Origin: Sulfuricurvum sp.
GTDB taxonomy: Bacteria; Campylobacterota; Campylobacteria; Campylobacterales; Sulfurimonadaceae
Assembly: GCA_024635855.1 (NCBI GenBank)
Contig: JAGXHZ010000080.1
Coordinates: forward strand, 1-5,605
Reading direction: 5' to 3'
Length of the DNA stretch: 5,605 bases
A program made the translations under genes and the position numbers. Shown here one piece after another: positions 1 to 5,297 of this stretch (its first letter is position 1; each line of letters starts with the position of its first letter). The notes below the pieces were generated by a model. It saw only the letters and a program-made list of their open reading frames with translations. It did not search any database and was not told where the DNA came from.

Positions 1-68
<68 letters not shown>

Positions 69-124
69 TGGTGTTCAATCCTATGACCCAAGATGTTAAA
101 ATCATTGGCTTCATAAATTGTTAT

Positions 125-168
125 CTATTTTACTTTTTGGTGGCTACTCTCGTAACCAAAGTAAATAG
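125..168 (-). other. Leader hairpin near 16S
   Basis: The left arm, CTATTT-T-ACTTT-TT-GGT from 125, is complementary to ACC-AAAGT-AAATAG ending at 168, with small bulges and a loop of roughly ten to fifteen bases. In the minus-strand transcript this folds about 57 nt upstream of the mature 16S end. It has no following U-tract and lies inside an rRNA leader, so I read it as a folding or processing element and not a terminator. Confidence 0.55.
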
Positions 169-196
169 ACGGTTGTTGTATTGTTTTGACATTATT

Positions 197-236
197 AGAA
201 ATGTCGGTTTCAAGCATCCGCTTGACCGTCATTTCT
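197..236 (-). other. Leader hairpin, 16 paired positions
   Basis: AGAAATG (197-203) pairs with CATTTCT (230-236). After one mismatch, CGGT (205-208) pairs with ACCG (225-228). After a two-base bulge, CAAGC (211-215) pairs with GCTTG (220-224), leaving a four-base loop (216-219). This gives 7+4+5 base pairs, the clearest inverted repeat in the window. It lies in the predicted rRNA leader just downstream of the boxA-like element, so a role in leader folding, antitermination-complex spacing or RNase III cleavage is inferred. Confidence 0.6.
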
Positions 237-240
237 GCTT

Positions 241-254
241 AGTTTTCAATGATC
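241..254 (-). promoter_or_regulatory. boxA-like antitermination element
   Basis: On the minus strand this reads GATCATTGAAAACT, close to the boxA pattern (TGYTCTTTGAAAACT-like) found in many bacterial rRNA leaders, where NusB-NusE bind nascent RNA and prevent Rho-dependent termination. Its place about 45 nt after the predicted start of transcription is right for boxA. The match is by eye, with one or two differences from the usual consensus. Confidence 0.5.
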
Positions 255-307
255 TCAAACTCAAATCTAGTTGGCTTTTAATGGCTTCCCAGTGTTTGTG
301 GACGGGA

Positions 308-336
308 ATTATAGGGGATTTCGTAAGGAATGTCAA
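308..336 (-). promoter_or_regulatory. rRNA operon sigma70 promoter
   Basis: On the minus strand a perfect -35 hexamer TTGACA (336-331) and a perfect -10 hexamer TATAAT (313-308) are separated by exactly 17 bases. The bases just after the -10 (TCCCGTCC) are GC-rich, as in stringently controlled rRNA promoters, and the DNA upstream (about 337-400) is very AT-rich, resembling an UP element. The start of transcription should fall near 300. This is the strongest promoter match in the window and it points at the 16S gene. Confidence 0.88.
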
Positions 337-522
337 GAGGTATTTGAAAGAATTTACCGTAAATCACAAAGATAGTAAATTTTTCTTACTTTTTGTAATA
401 ATATGTAACGATATTACTCATTTTAATCTCTCTATATACATTAATTAAAGGGTTGCTTAAATTTTTATGATAATAGTTTGAAATTACCTACTAGATCAAA
501 CAATGAGTTAATAAATGTGTTG

Positions 523-560
523 TATAATCCCATTTGTTAAATTTATCCTATTAAGGAAGA
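523..560 (+). promoter_or_regulatory. Promoter -10 and RBS of the plus-strand operon
   Basis: A perfect -10 box TATAAT lies at 523-528, with no good -35 hexamer about 17 bases upstream; weak -35 boxes are common in Campylobacterota. Transcription would start near 535. The Shine-Dalgarno AAGGAAGA (553-560) sits five bases before the ATG at 566 and decides that start over an in-frame ATG at 515. That earlier ATG lies upstream of the -10 box, so it would not be in this transcript. Confidence 0.65.
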
Positions 561-565
561 AAACT

Positions 566-1267
566 ATGGCTTTATATGATCGTGATTATGCACAACAAGG
601 TGCTATGGGTTACGAAAGCGTATCACGTGATGAAACGCAAATCGTCACCTTTGTAAAAGAAACGTATAAACTGTTTGCTGCGTCTATGATGGCGGGTGCA
701 GTTGGTGCGTATGTAGGTGTTCCTATGGCAGGGACTATTGCCAATAATTTTTGGCTTTTATTTGCTTTGGAAATCGGATTGCTCATTGGATTGCATTTTG
801 TCAAACATAAACCCGGTATCAATCTCGCAGTAATGTTCGGTTTTGTCTTTATGACAGGACTTATGCTTGCTCCGCTTTTAGCTAAAACGTTGGGACTAAG
901 CGGTGGTGCTACCATTATCGGTAATGCTTTTGCTATGACATCGGTTGTTTTTGGCGCAATGAGTTTTTATGCCATTAAAACAACAAAAGATTTTACAAGC
1001 TATGGCAAGCCTCTAATGATTGCCATGTTGGTTATCGTTGCTTTTTCGATTGTCAATATTTTTCTTGGCAATCCTTTGATTGCAGTTGCTATCTCGGGTG
1101 TCGTTGTAGTGCTCTTTAGTATTATGGTTATCTACGATACTCAGAACATCATGAACGGAAATTATGAAACCCCTATTGATGGTGCGCTTGCATTGTATTT
1201 GGATTTCTTGAATATTTTTACGGCTTTGCTACAACTCTTCGGAATTTTTGGTAACAGTGACGACTAA
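566..1267 (+). CDS. Bax inhibitor-1 / YccA family membrane protein
   Basis: This is a 233-residue integral inner-membrane protein of the BI-1/TMBIM (UPF0005) family, the usual length for bacterial members. Hydrophobic segments lie at about residues 34-53, 59-78, 85-105, 113-136, 149-167, 170-190 and 208-228, the seven-helix pattern of the family. The C-terminal signature is present: IYDTQ (D191) and LYLDFLNIF (D213). These aspartates match the conserved pair that forms the pH-sensitive gate in Bacillus YetJ, a calcium-leak channel. In E. coli, YccA binds and modulates the protease FtsH. Which role applies here cannot be told from sequence. It is the first gene of a three-gene operon, with thiD2 starting one base after its stop. 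The start at 566 is supported by a strong RBS, and the N-terminal DRDY...YESVSRDE segment is soluble. Confidence 0.93.
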   Translation: MALYDRDYAQQGAMGYESVSRDETQIVTFVKETYKLFAASMMAGAVGAYVGVPMAGTIANNFWLLFALEIGLLIGLHFVKHKPGINLAVMFGFVFMTGLMLAPLLAKTLGLSGGATIIGNAFAMTSVVFGAMSFYAIKTTKDFTSYGKPLMIAMLVIVAFSIVNIFLGNPLIAVAISGVVVVLFSIMVIYDTQNIMNGNYETPIDGALALYLDFLNIFTALLQLFGIFGNSDD

Positions 1268-1268
1268 T

Positions 1269-1682
1269 ATGATTCTCCCCTCGGAACTTCTCCGAGTGGT
1301 CGATGCCAATCTTAATCGCCTCAAAGAAGGTATTCGTGTGATTGAGGATATAGCGCGCTATGTTCACAATGACAAGAACCTCTCAACCGCTCTTAAACAA
1401 CTTCGTCATCAATGCCGTATTGAACCGCTCGAAGCGCTCCTTTCCTCTCGTGACAGTATCAATGATGTATTACGCCCCACCATGCAAAGTGAAATGAATC
1501 GTACTGATTTACGCAGTATTTTGGTTGCTAACTATAAACGAGGGCAAGAGTCTTCACGGGTATTGGAAGAGCTGTATAAGATTGTAAACCCCAGTTTAAG
1601 TGAAATGTTTAAGCACATTCGTTACGAACTGTATACCTTGGAAAAAAATAACCTTTTGGCTTTGGGCAGCGAGAGTCGTTGA
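1269..1682 (+). CDS. thiD2: ThiD2-type HMP-phosphate kinase (thiamine synthesis)
   Basis: This 137-residue, largely helical protein matches the ThiD2 family, which phosphorylates 4-amino-5-hydroxymethyl-2-methylpyrimidine phosphate to the diphosphate used by ThiE. ThiD2 is often fused to ThiE, so stand-alone copies are frequently labelled thiamine-phosphate pyrophosphorylase; no ThiE domain is present here. Visible family blocks are VDANLNRLKEGIRVIEDIAR (11-30), LRHQ (45-48), RDSINDV (61-67), ANYKRGQESSRVLEEL (87-102) and FKHIRYELYTLEK (114-126). The ATG at 1269 follows the yccA stop by one base. In-frame TTG (1248) and GTG (1257) are possible alternatives, but the family homology begins only after the ATG. 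No strong RBS is visible, so translational coupling is likely. Assignment to ThiD2 is from remembered motifs and is fairly secure. Confidence 0.82.
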   Translation: MILPSELLRVVDANLNRLKEGIRVIEDIARYVHNDKNLSTALKQLRHQCRIEPLEALLSSRDSINDVLRPTMQSEMNRTDLRSILVANYKRGQESSRVLEELYKIVNPSLSEMFKHIRYELYTLEKNNLLALGSESR

Positions 1683-2908
1683 AGCCTAAGCGAATCGTAA
1701 TCATCGGAGCAGGTCCTGCTGGGCTAATGGCAGCTGATGTTTTATCTGCGCATGGAATCAGTGTCGATATTTATGAAGCGAAGCCTTCTGTGGGTCGAAA
1801 ATTTCTCATGGCAGGCAAGGGTGGCTTGAACATTACTCACAGTGAACCGATGGCAGATTTTATCGCTCGCTATGATAAACCCGACTGGCTAAAGCCTATG
1901 GTCGATCAATTCGATGCAAATGACATTATTGCGTGGATGGAGAGCTTGGGGGTGGATTCGTTCGTCGGGACATCAGGACGGGTTTTCCCCACCGAAATGA
2001 AAGCGGCACCGTTGTTGCGCCGCTGGCTCTCTTCGTTGAAAAAACGGGGGATTCGCGTTCACTGTCAACATTATTGGCAGGGCTTTACTAATGAGGGGTC
2101 TTTGCGTTTTGCAACAATGGATGGTGAAAAAATAGTAGCCTCAGATGCAACAATCTTGGCTTTGGGTGGCGGAAGCTGGGCTGGTTTGGGTTCGGATGGA
2201 GGCTGGGTCAGCATTTTGGCGGAAAAAGGTGTCAAAACAAGTCCATTATTGCCATCCAACTGCGGATTCAAAACGACATGGTCTACCTTTATGCAATCGT
2301 ATTTTGGTAAGCCATTAAAAAACATATCGGGCTGGATAGGAGAGGGTGAGAAAAAAGAGGGTGAAGCTATTTTAACAACCTATGGTATCGAGGGTGGTTT
2401 AGTGTATGCATTGTCCCGCCCGTTACGAGAACAAGTTATCGCTCATGGCTCTGCTACCTTGTATTTAGACCTTTTACCTCATGTGAGCGAAGACTCATTG
2501 CTATCACGCCTTCTACCATTGGGTAAACAATCTACCGATAATACGTGGCGCAAAGCGGGACTCGAGGGTGTTAAAGCCGCGCTCATTCGTGAAGTGTTGC
2601 CTAAAAATCAATGGTCCGATGCGTCTCGTGTTGCAGCGTGTGTTAAAAAATATCCCATCACGCTTGCGGGTATGCAACCCATAGAGGAAGCCATTAGCAC
2701 GTCCGGCGGGGTAATGAGAGAATCGCTCAACGAGAATCTTATGCTGTATGCTTTGCCAAATGTCTTTTGTGCGGGAGAAATGCTCGATTGGGATGCACCA
2801 ACAGGCGGTTATTTATTAACTGCGTGTTTCGCCAGCGGACGATTTGCGGCGAACGGTTTAGTTAGTGACGGAACTCGTCTGGATCACTGTGCGTTGTCGT
2901 CCCAATAA
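1679..2908 (+). CDS. TIGR03862-type FAD-dependent flavoprotein (HI0933/BaiN-like)
   Basis: This 409-residue protein belongs to the HI0933-like NAD(P)/FAD oxidoreductases, closest in my reading to the TIGR03862 (PP_4765) subgroup, whose substrate is unknown. The N-terminal Rossmann motif GAGPAGL (10-16) ends at acidic E33. It is followed by the family signature GRKFLMAGKGGLNITHS (39-55), an ATILALGGGSW segment (157-167), STSGGV (340-345), and the C-terminal FAD-binding block FCAGEMLDWDAPTGGYLL (363-380). No signal peptide or membrane segment is seen, so it is cytoplasmic. The start is TTG at 1679, overlapping the thiD2 stop as TTGA. The next ATG would delete the FAD motif, so TTG is strongly favoured. 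The last 14 or so residues, after ANGLV, do not look like family sequence and overlap the convergent ORF. Confidence 0.88.
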   Translation: MKPKRIVIIGAGPAGLMAADVLSAHGISVDIYEAKPSVGRKFLMAGKGGLNITHSEPMADFIARYDKPDWLKPMVDQFDANDIIAWMESLGVDSFVGTSGRVFPTEMKAAPLLRRWLSSLKKRGIRVHCQHYWQGFTNEGSLRFATMDGEKIVASDATILALGGGSWAGLGSDGGWVSILAEKGVKTSPLLPSNCGFKTTWSTFMQSYFGKPLKNISGWIGEGEKKEGEAILTTYGIEGGLVYALSRPLREQVIAHGSATLYLDLLPHVSEDSLLSRLLPLGKQSTDNTWRKAGLEGVKAALIREVLPKNQWSDASRVAACVKKYPITLAGMQPIEEAISTSGGVMRESLNENLMLYALPNVFCAGEMLDWDAPTGGYLLTACFASGRFAANGLVSDGTRLDHCALSSQ

Positions 2909-3236
2909 ATTCGTCCGACACATGAAGATTTGTACACGAGGATACTAATCCGTACAGTTCCATTTCTCGTCCGGTAACGTGCCGCACAATCCCTCCCTCT
3001 CCGTCAATAAATACAAATATTTCGTTTTTGTGCTCGTTTTTTTTGATATGCTGAGAAAAAATAACGTATTCAGCATTTTTAAGTTCCGGAATTTGAGCGC
3101 ACGATGCAATGTATTTTTCACACATTTTATTGATTTTCTTGATCTCTAAAAATTCTGACTGAATTGCTTCGACTAAAACACTCTGAAGCTTGGGGATTAC
3201 CTCTTTTAATTTATCATATTTTTCTATTCCATGCAT
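2862..3236 (-). CDS. Small hypothetical protein, possible truncated GAF-domain sensor
   Basis: This 124-residue protein is not one I recognise with confidence. Residues about 1-60 are predicted helical and rich in K, E and I. The part from FVFIDGEGGIVRHVTG to VSDEFIGTTT resembles the middle of AcoR/DhaR-type GAF domains, which read roughly LTDxEGVVLxVxGD...WSEExxGTNAIGTAL. If that is right, the domain stops where the GTN motif should continue, and the last ten residues (THSDPDEFRH) are antisense to flavoprotein codons. The gene would then be a remnant, truncated at its 3' end. The start is well supported: AAAGGA (3248-3243) lies six bases before the ATG at 3236, with a -10-like TATACT upstream. 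It is divergent from the LRR-kinase gene. No transmembrane segment or HTH is visible. It is real coding DNA by start context; the function is open. Confidence 0.6.
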   Translation of the reverse strand: MHGIEKYDKLKEVIPKLQSVLVEAIQSEFLEIKKINKMCEKYIASCAQIPELKNAEYVIFSQHIKKNEHKNEIFVFIDGEGGIVRHVTGREMELYGLVSSCTNLHVSDEFIGTTTHSDPDEFRH

Positions 3237-3265
3237 GACTAATCCTTTCCGTCTATTAAGGCAAT

Positions 3266-3296
3266 AGTATAACTTGTTTCAAGTAAACAAGATCAA
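3266..3296 (-). promoter_or_regulatory. Candidate promoter of the minus-strand ORF
   Basis: On the minus strand, TATACT (3271-3266) is a good -10 box, with a weak -35 candidate TTGATC (3296-3291) at a long 19-base spacing. Transcription would start near 3259, leaving about 23 nt before the ATG at 3236. The inverted repeat at 3272-3291 fills the spacer, so a protein bound there would block RNA polymerase. Confidence 0.45.
3272..3291. repeat. Interleaved inverted repeats, putative operator
   Basis: Two overlapping perfect inverted repeats share sequence: ACTTG-TTT-CAAGT (3272-3284) and CTTGTTT-CAAGT-AAACAAG (3273-3291). Together they give three CTTG/CAAG half-sites at 3273, 3280 and 3288. They lie in the 127-base divergent space, between the -10 and -35 of the leftward promoter and about 37 bases upstream of the rightward -10. 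An operator for a dimeric repressor is inferred; no regulator gene is identified. Confidence 0.45.
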
Positions 3297-3327
3297 TTTG
3301 CACGAAAATATTAAAGCGTATGTTCGG

Positions 3328-3359
3328 TAAAATTACGACAACTACTGATTCAAAAAGGA
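3328..3359 (+). promoter_or_regulatory. Candidate promoter -10 and RBS of the LRR-kinase gene
   Basis: TAAAAT (3328-3333) is a plausible -10 box without a clear -35, giving a start of transcription near 3340. The RBS AAAAAGGA (3352-3359) is strong and lies four bases before the ATG at 3364, which fixes that start. The promoter call is tentative; the RBS is clear. Confidence 0.45.
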
Positions 3360-3363
3360 TCTT

Positions 3364-4617
3364 ATGCATACGTTGGCACAACTTCGCTCAGGCGAGCTAA
3401 AAGGGATAAAACGGCTTACCCTCTCTGAGAATCTGACCTCTTTTCCCGAAGAAATATTTGAACTGGCAGATACGTTAGAAATTTTGGATTTAAGCAACAA
3501 CCTACTTTCATCATTACCCCAAGAGATCAACAAACTTACAAAATTGAAAATTGCCTTTTTTTCCAATAACCGTTTTGTCTTTGTTCCTTCATTCAAAGGG
3601 TGTGAAAATCTCACGATGTTGGGATTCAAGTCCAATATGATAGAAGTGTTTGACGAAGACATACTGCCATTAAGCATCCGTTGGCTAATTCTGACGGATA
3701 ACAAACTTACAAAACTTCCCCGCTCCATCGGAAAACTCGATCAACTCCAAAAATTCCCCCTCGCCGGAAACCAAATCGAAAAACTTCCCAGTGAGATGGC
3801 AGAATGTAAAAATCTCGAACTTCTCCGTCTCTCGGCGAACCGGCTCGAAGAGATTCCGGCATGGCTTCTGACGCTTCCAAAACTTTCATGGCTTGCTTTT
3901 TCTGGAAATCCGTGCAGTAAAAGCCAGAAGCTTGATCTTCAGGAAATAGCTTTTGAAACCTTGGATGTAAAAGAGCAGTTGGGTGCCGGTGCTTCCGGGG
4001 AGATTTTCAAAGCCTATTCTCATACACACAAGCAAGAGGTGGCACTCAAGCTCTTTAAGGGTGCAATTACCAGTGACGGTTATGCGCATGATGAGATGAA
4101 TGCCTGCATGAGCTTAGGAGAGCATCCCAATCTCATCAAAGTTTTGGCAAAACTCAAGGGAGATGAAAAGTTAGGTCTGCTGTTGGAATACATTCCCGCC
4201 ATCTATCAAAACTTAGGCTTTCCGCCTGATTTTAATACCTGCACGCGGGATACGTTTCAAAAGGACCAAAAATTCACTCTTCAAACAATCCAAGATGTGG
4301 CAAAAGCTATAGCCTCTGCTGCGGCGCATCTGCATGCTCGCGGTTTAATGCACGGCGATCTTTATGCCCATAATATACTGATCAATGACATAGATCAATG
4401 TTATCTCGGGGATTTTGGTGCAGCAAGCTTTTACGAACCTCAACATAAAGGGTTTGAGAAAATCGAAGTACGGGCATTTGGGTGTTTGTTGGAGGATATG
4501 CTTTCGCTGTGTCCTACGAAAGAAGTCGAGAGCTATGAAATGTTGGAAGAACTCAGAGTAAAATGTATGTCTGAAAATCAAGACGAGCGACCGCTTTTTT
4601 CAGAGATAGTGATTTAA
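3364..4617 (+). CDS. Leucine-rich repeat protein with C-terminal protein kinase domain
   Basis: This 417-residue cytoplasmic protein has two parts. Residues about 15-185 form eight leucine-rich repeats of 22-23 residues (LEILDLSNNLLSSLPQEINK type), a protein-binding solenoid. Residues about 197-417 form a eukaryotic-like Ser/Thr kinase: glycine loop GAGASG (207-212), ATP lysine K229 in EVALK, helix-C glutamate probably E244, hinge near LEYIP (274-278), catalytic loop HGDLYAHN (330-337, D332 and N337), DFG (350-352), AFG (371-373) and RP (409-410). All core catalytic residues are present, so activity is expected. The catalytic loop is HGD instead of HRD. The segment from DFG to the helix-F acidic residue (E368) is only 18 residues, with no APE motif. 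No signal peptide or membrane helix is visible. Similar LRR-kinases occur in other Proteobacteria. Substrate and trigger are unknown; the LRRs may choose the partner. The gene is monocistronic and convergent with the bioC-like gene. Confidence 0.9.
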   Translation: MHTLAQLRSGELKGIKRLTLSENLTSFPEEIFELADTLEILDLSNNLLSSLPQEINKLTKLKIAFFSNNRFVFVPSFKGCENLTMLGFKSNMIEVFDEDILPLSIRWLILTDNKLTKLPRSIGKLDQLQKFPLAGNQIEKLPSEMAECKNLELLRLSANRLEEIPAWLLTLPKLSWLAFSGNPCSKSQKLDLQEIAFETLDVKEQLGAGASGEIFKAYSHTHKQEVALKLFKGAITSDGYAHDEMNACMSLGEHPNLIKVLAKLKGDEKLGLLLEYIPAIYQNLGFPPDFNTCTRDTFQKDQKFTLQTIQDVAKAIASAAAHLHARGLMHGDLYAHNILINDIDQCYLGDFGAASFYEPQHKGFEKIEVRAFGCLLEDMLSLCPTKEVESYEMLEELRVKCMSENQDERPLFSEIVI

Positions 4618-5297
4618 GAAACAATAAATACGACTTCAAATTCCAAATACTTCAAAGGATAAAGCGCCATCAATTGTTTTATTTGAGTGAAATCGAGAAC
4701 ACGTCTTCCTCCGCTCACACCGCTGCGTTTGATATAGCGAAACATCTCCCGCACGGTATCAAACTCCAATACATAACGGACGATTTCGTATTCGGCGGTG
4801 AAATGGCGACTCGCTATTTCGATGACTTCATCGGAGGATTTTAAAATTGGTGCAAGCCCTGCTGTTTCGTAGAGAGTTTGAAACGTGCCAGAGGTAAAAA
4901 TAGCCAAGGAGACGGAGTTGTTGAGTTCTGAAATCGATTGAAATACGGCGTCCAAATCCTCAGCCCATTGAAGCGCTGAAGCAGAATAGATACGATCAAA
5001 CGTTTCACGTCCAAGTGTTTCAAAAAGCTCCGGAGTATTAAAATCGCCCAGCAATAACGTAAGCTCGGAACTTTTTGGATGGTGGTTTAGCATCTCTTGC
5101 GAAAAATCGACTCCGACAAAATGCTCACATTCCCAATCGATCAACGAATGAAGCGTCCCGCTCCCGCAGCCTAAATCCAAAATTCGTTTTGGCTTTGTTC
5201 GTGTGTTTGCAACGAGCTTTTGAGCCACTTTGGATTGAATGACATTAGACTCTCCGTACACGCTTGCGTAACGGGAAAACTCTTCGCGCACTCTCAT
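4614..5297 (-). CDS. bioC: BioC-like SAM-dependent methyltransferase (malonyl-ACP O-methyltransferase)
   Basis: This 227-residue class I methyltransferase has motif I ILDLGCGSG (39-47), the acidic end of strand 2 in VGVDFS (D64), LLGDFNTP (82-89) and FDRIYSASALQW (100-111). The SASALQW block, the N-terminal FSRYASVYGESNVIQ and the C-terminal TVREMFRYIKRSGVSGG (181-197) resemble BioC, which methylates malonyl-ACP so that fatty-acid synthesis can build the pimeloyl chain of biotin. Length fits the shorter BioC forms. The ATG at 5297 overlaps the stop of the upstream transporter gene as ATGA, with no clear RBS of its own, so translation is probably coupled. Its stop overlaps that of the LRR-kinase gene by four bases. 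Other bio genes are not in the window; another small-molecule methyltransferase is the alternative. Confidence 0.75.
   Translation of the reverse strand: MRVREEFSRYASVYGESNVIQSKVAQKLVANTRTKPKRILDLGCGSGTLHSLIDWECEHFVGVDFSQEMLNHHPKSSELTLLLGDFNTPELFETLGRETFDRIYSASALQWAEDLDAVFQSISELNNSVSLAIFTSGTFQTLYETAGLAPILKSSDEVIEIASRHFTAEYEIVRYVLEFDTVREMFRYIKRSGVSGGRRVLDFTQIKQLMALYPLKYLEFEVVFIVS

Larger units (their letters stand above)
69..300 (-). other. Pre-16S rRNA leader
   Basis: This stretch lies between the predicted rRNA transcription start (about 300) and the mature 16S 5' end (about 68), so it should be transcribed and then removed during rRNA processing. It holds a boxA-like sequence and two long imperfect hairpins, annotated separately. 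A plus-strand reading frame across it (68-448) has no ribosome binding site and no recognisable protein features, and it runs antisense through the leader and rRNA promoter, so I do not call it a gene. The usual RNase III stem pairing sequences on both sides of 16S cannot be checked because the 3' flank is outside the window. Confidence 0.75.

Noticed and set aside
470..499. Second leftward promoter for rRNA (TTGATC, 18 bases, TATTAT on the minus strand)
   Set aside because: The match is weak in very AT-rich DNA where such hexamers are expected by chance; the consensus promoter at 308-336 is enough.
515..565. 17-residue N-terminal extension of the YccA-like protein from an upstream ATG
   Set aside because: That ATG lies upstream of the -10 box at 523-528 and has no RBS, while the ATG at 566 has a strong one and gives the usual family length.
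2931..2956. Hairpin TGTAC...GGAT-acta-ATCC-GTACA after the flavoprotein as a terminator
   Set aside because: The stem is interrupted by a four-base bulge, no T-tract follows on either strand, and it lies inside the minus-strand coding region.
3342..3728. 128-codon minus-strand open frame opposite the LRR region
   Set aside because: It is a shadow of the well-supported LRR-kinase gene, caused by its repetitive leucine/asparagine codons; no RBS or family resemblance.
2862..4617. The small ORF and LRR-kinase as a toxin-antitoxin or phage-defence pair
   Set aside because: They are divergent, not co-transcribed, the small ORF has no antitoxin or nuclease features, and no defence or mobile-element genes flank them.
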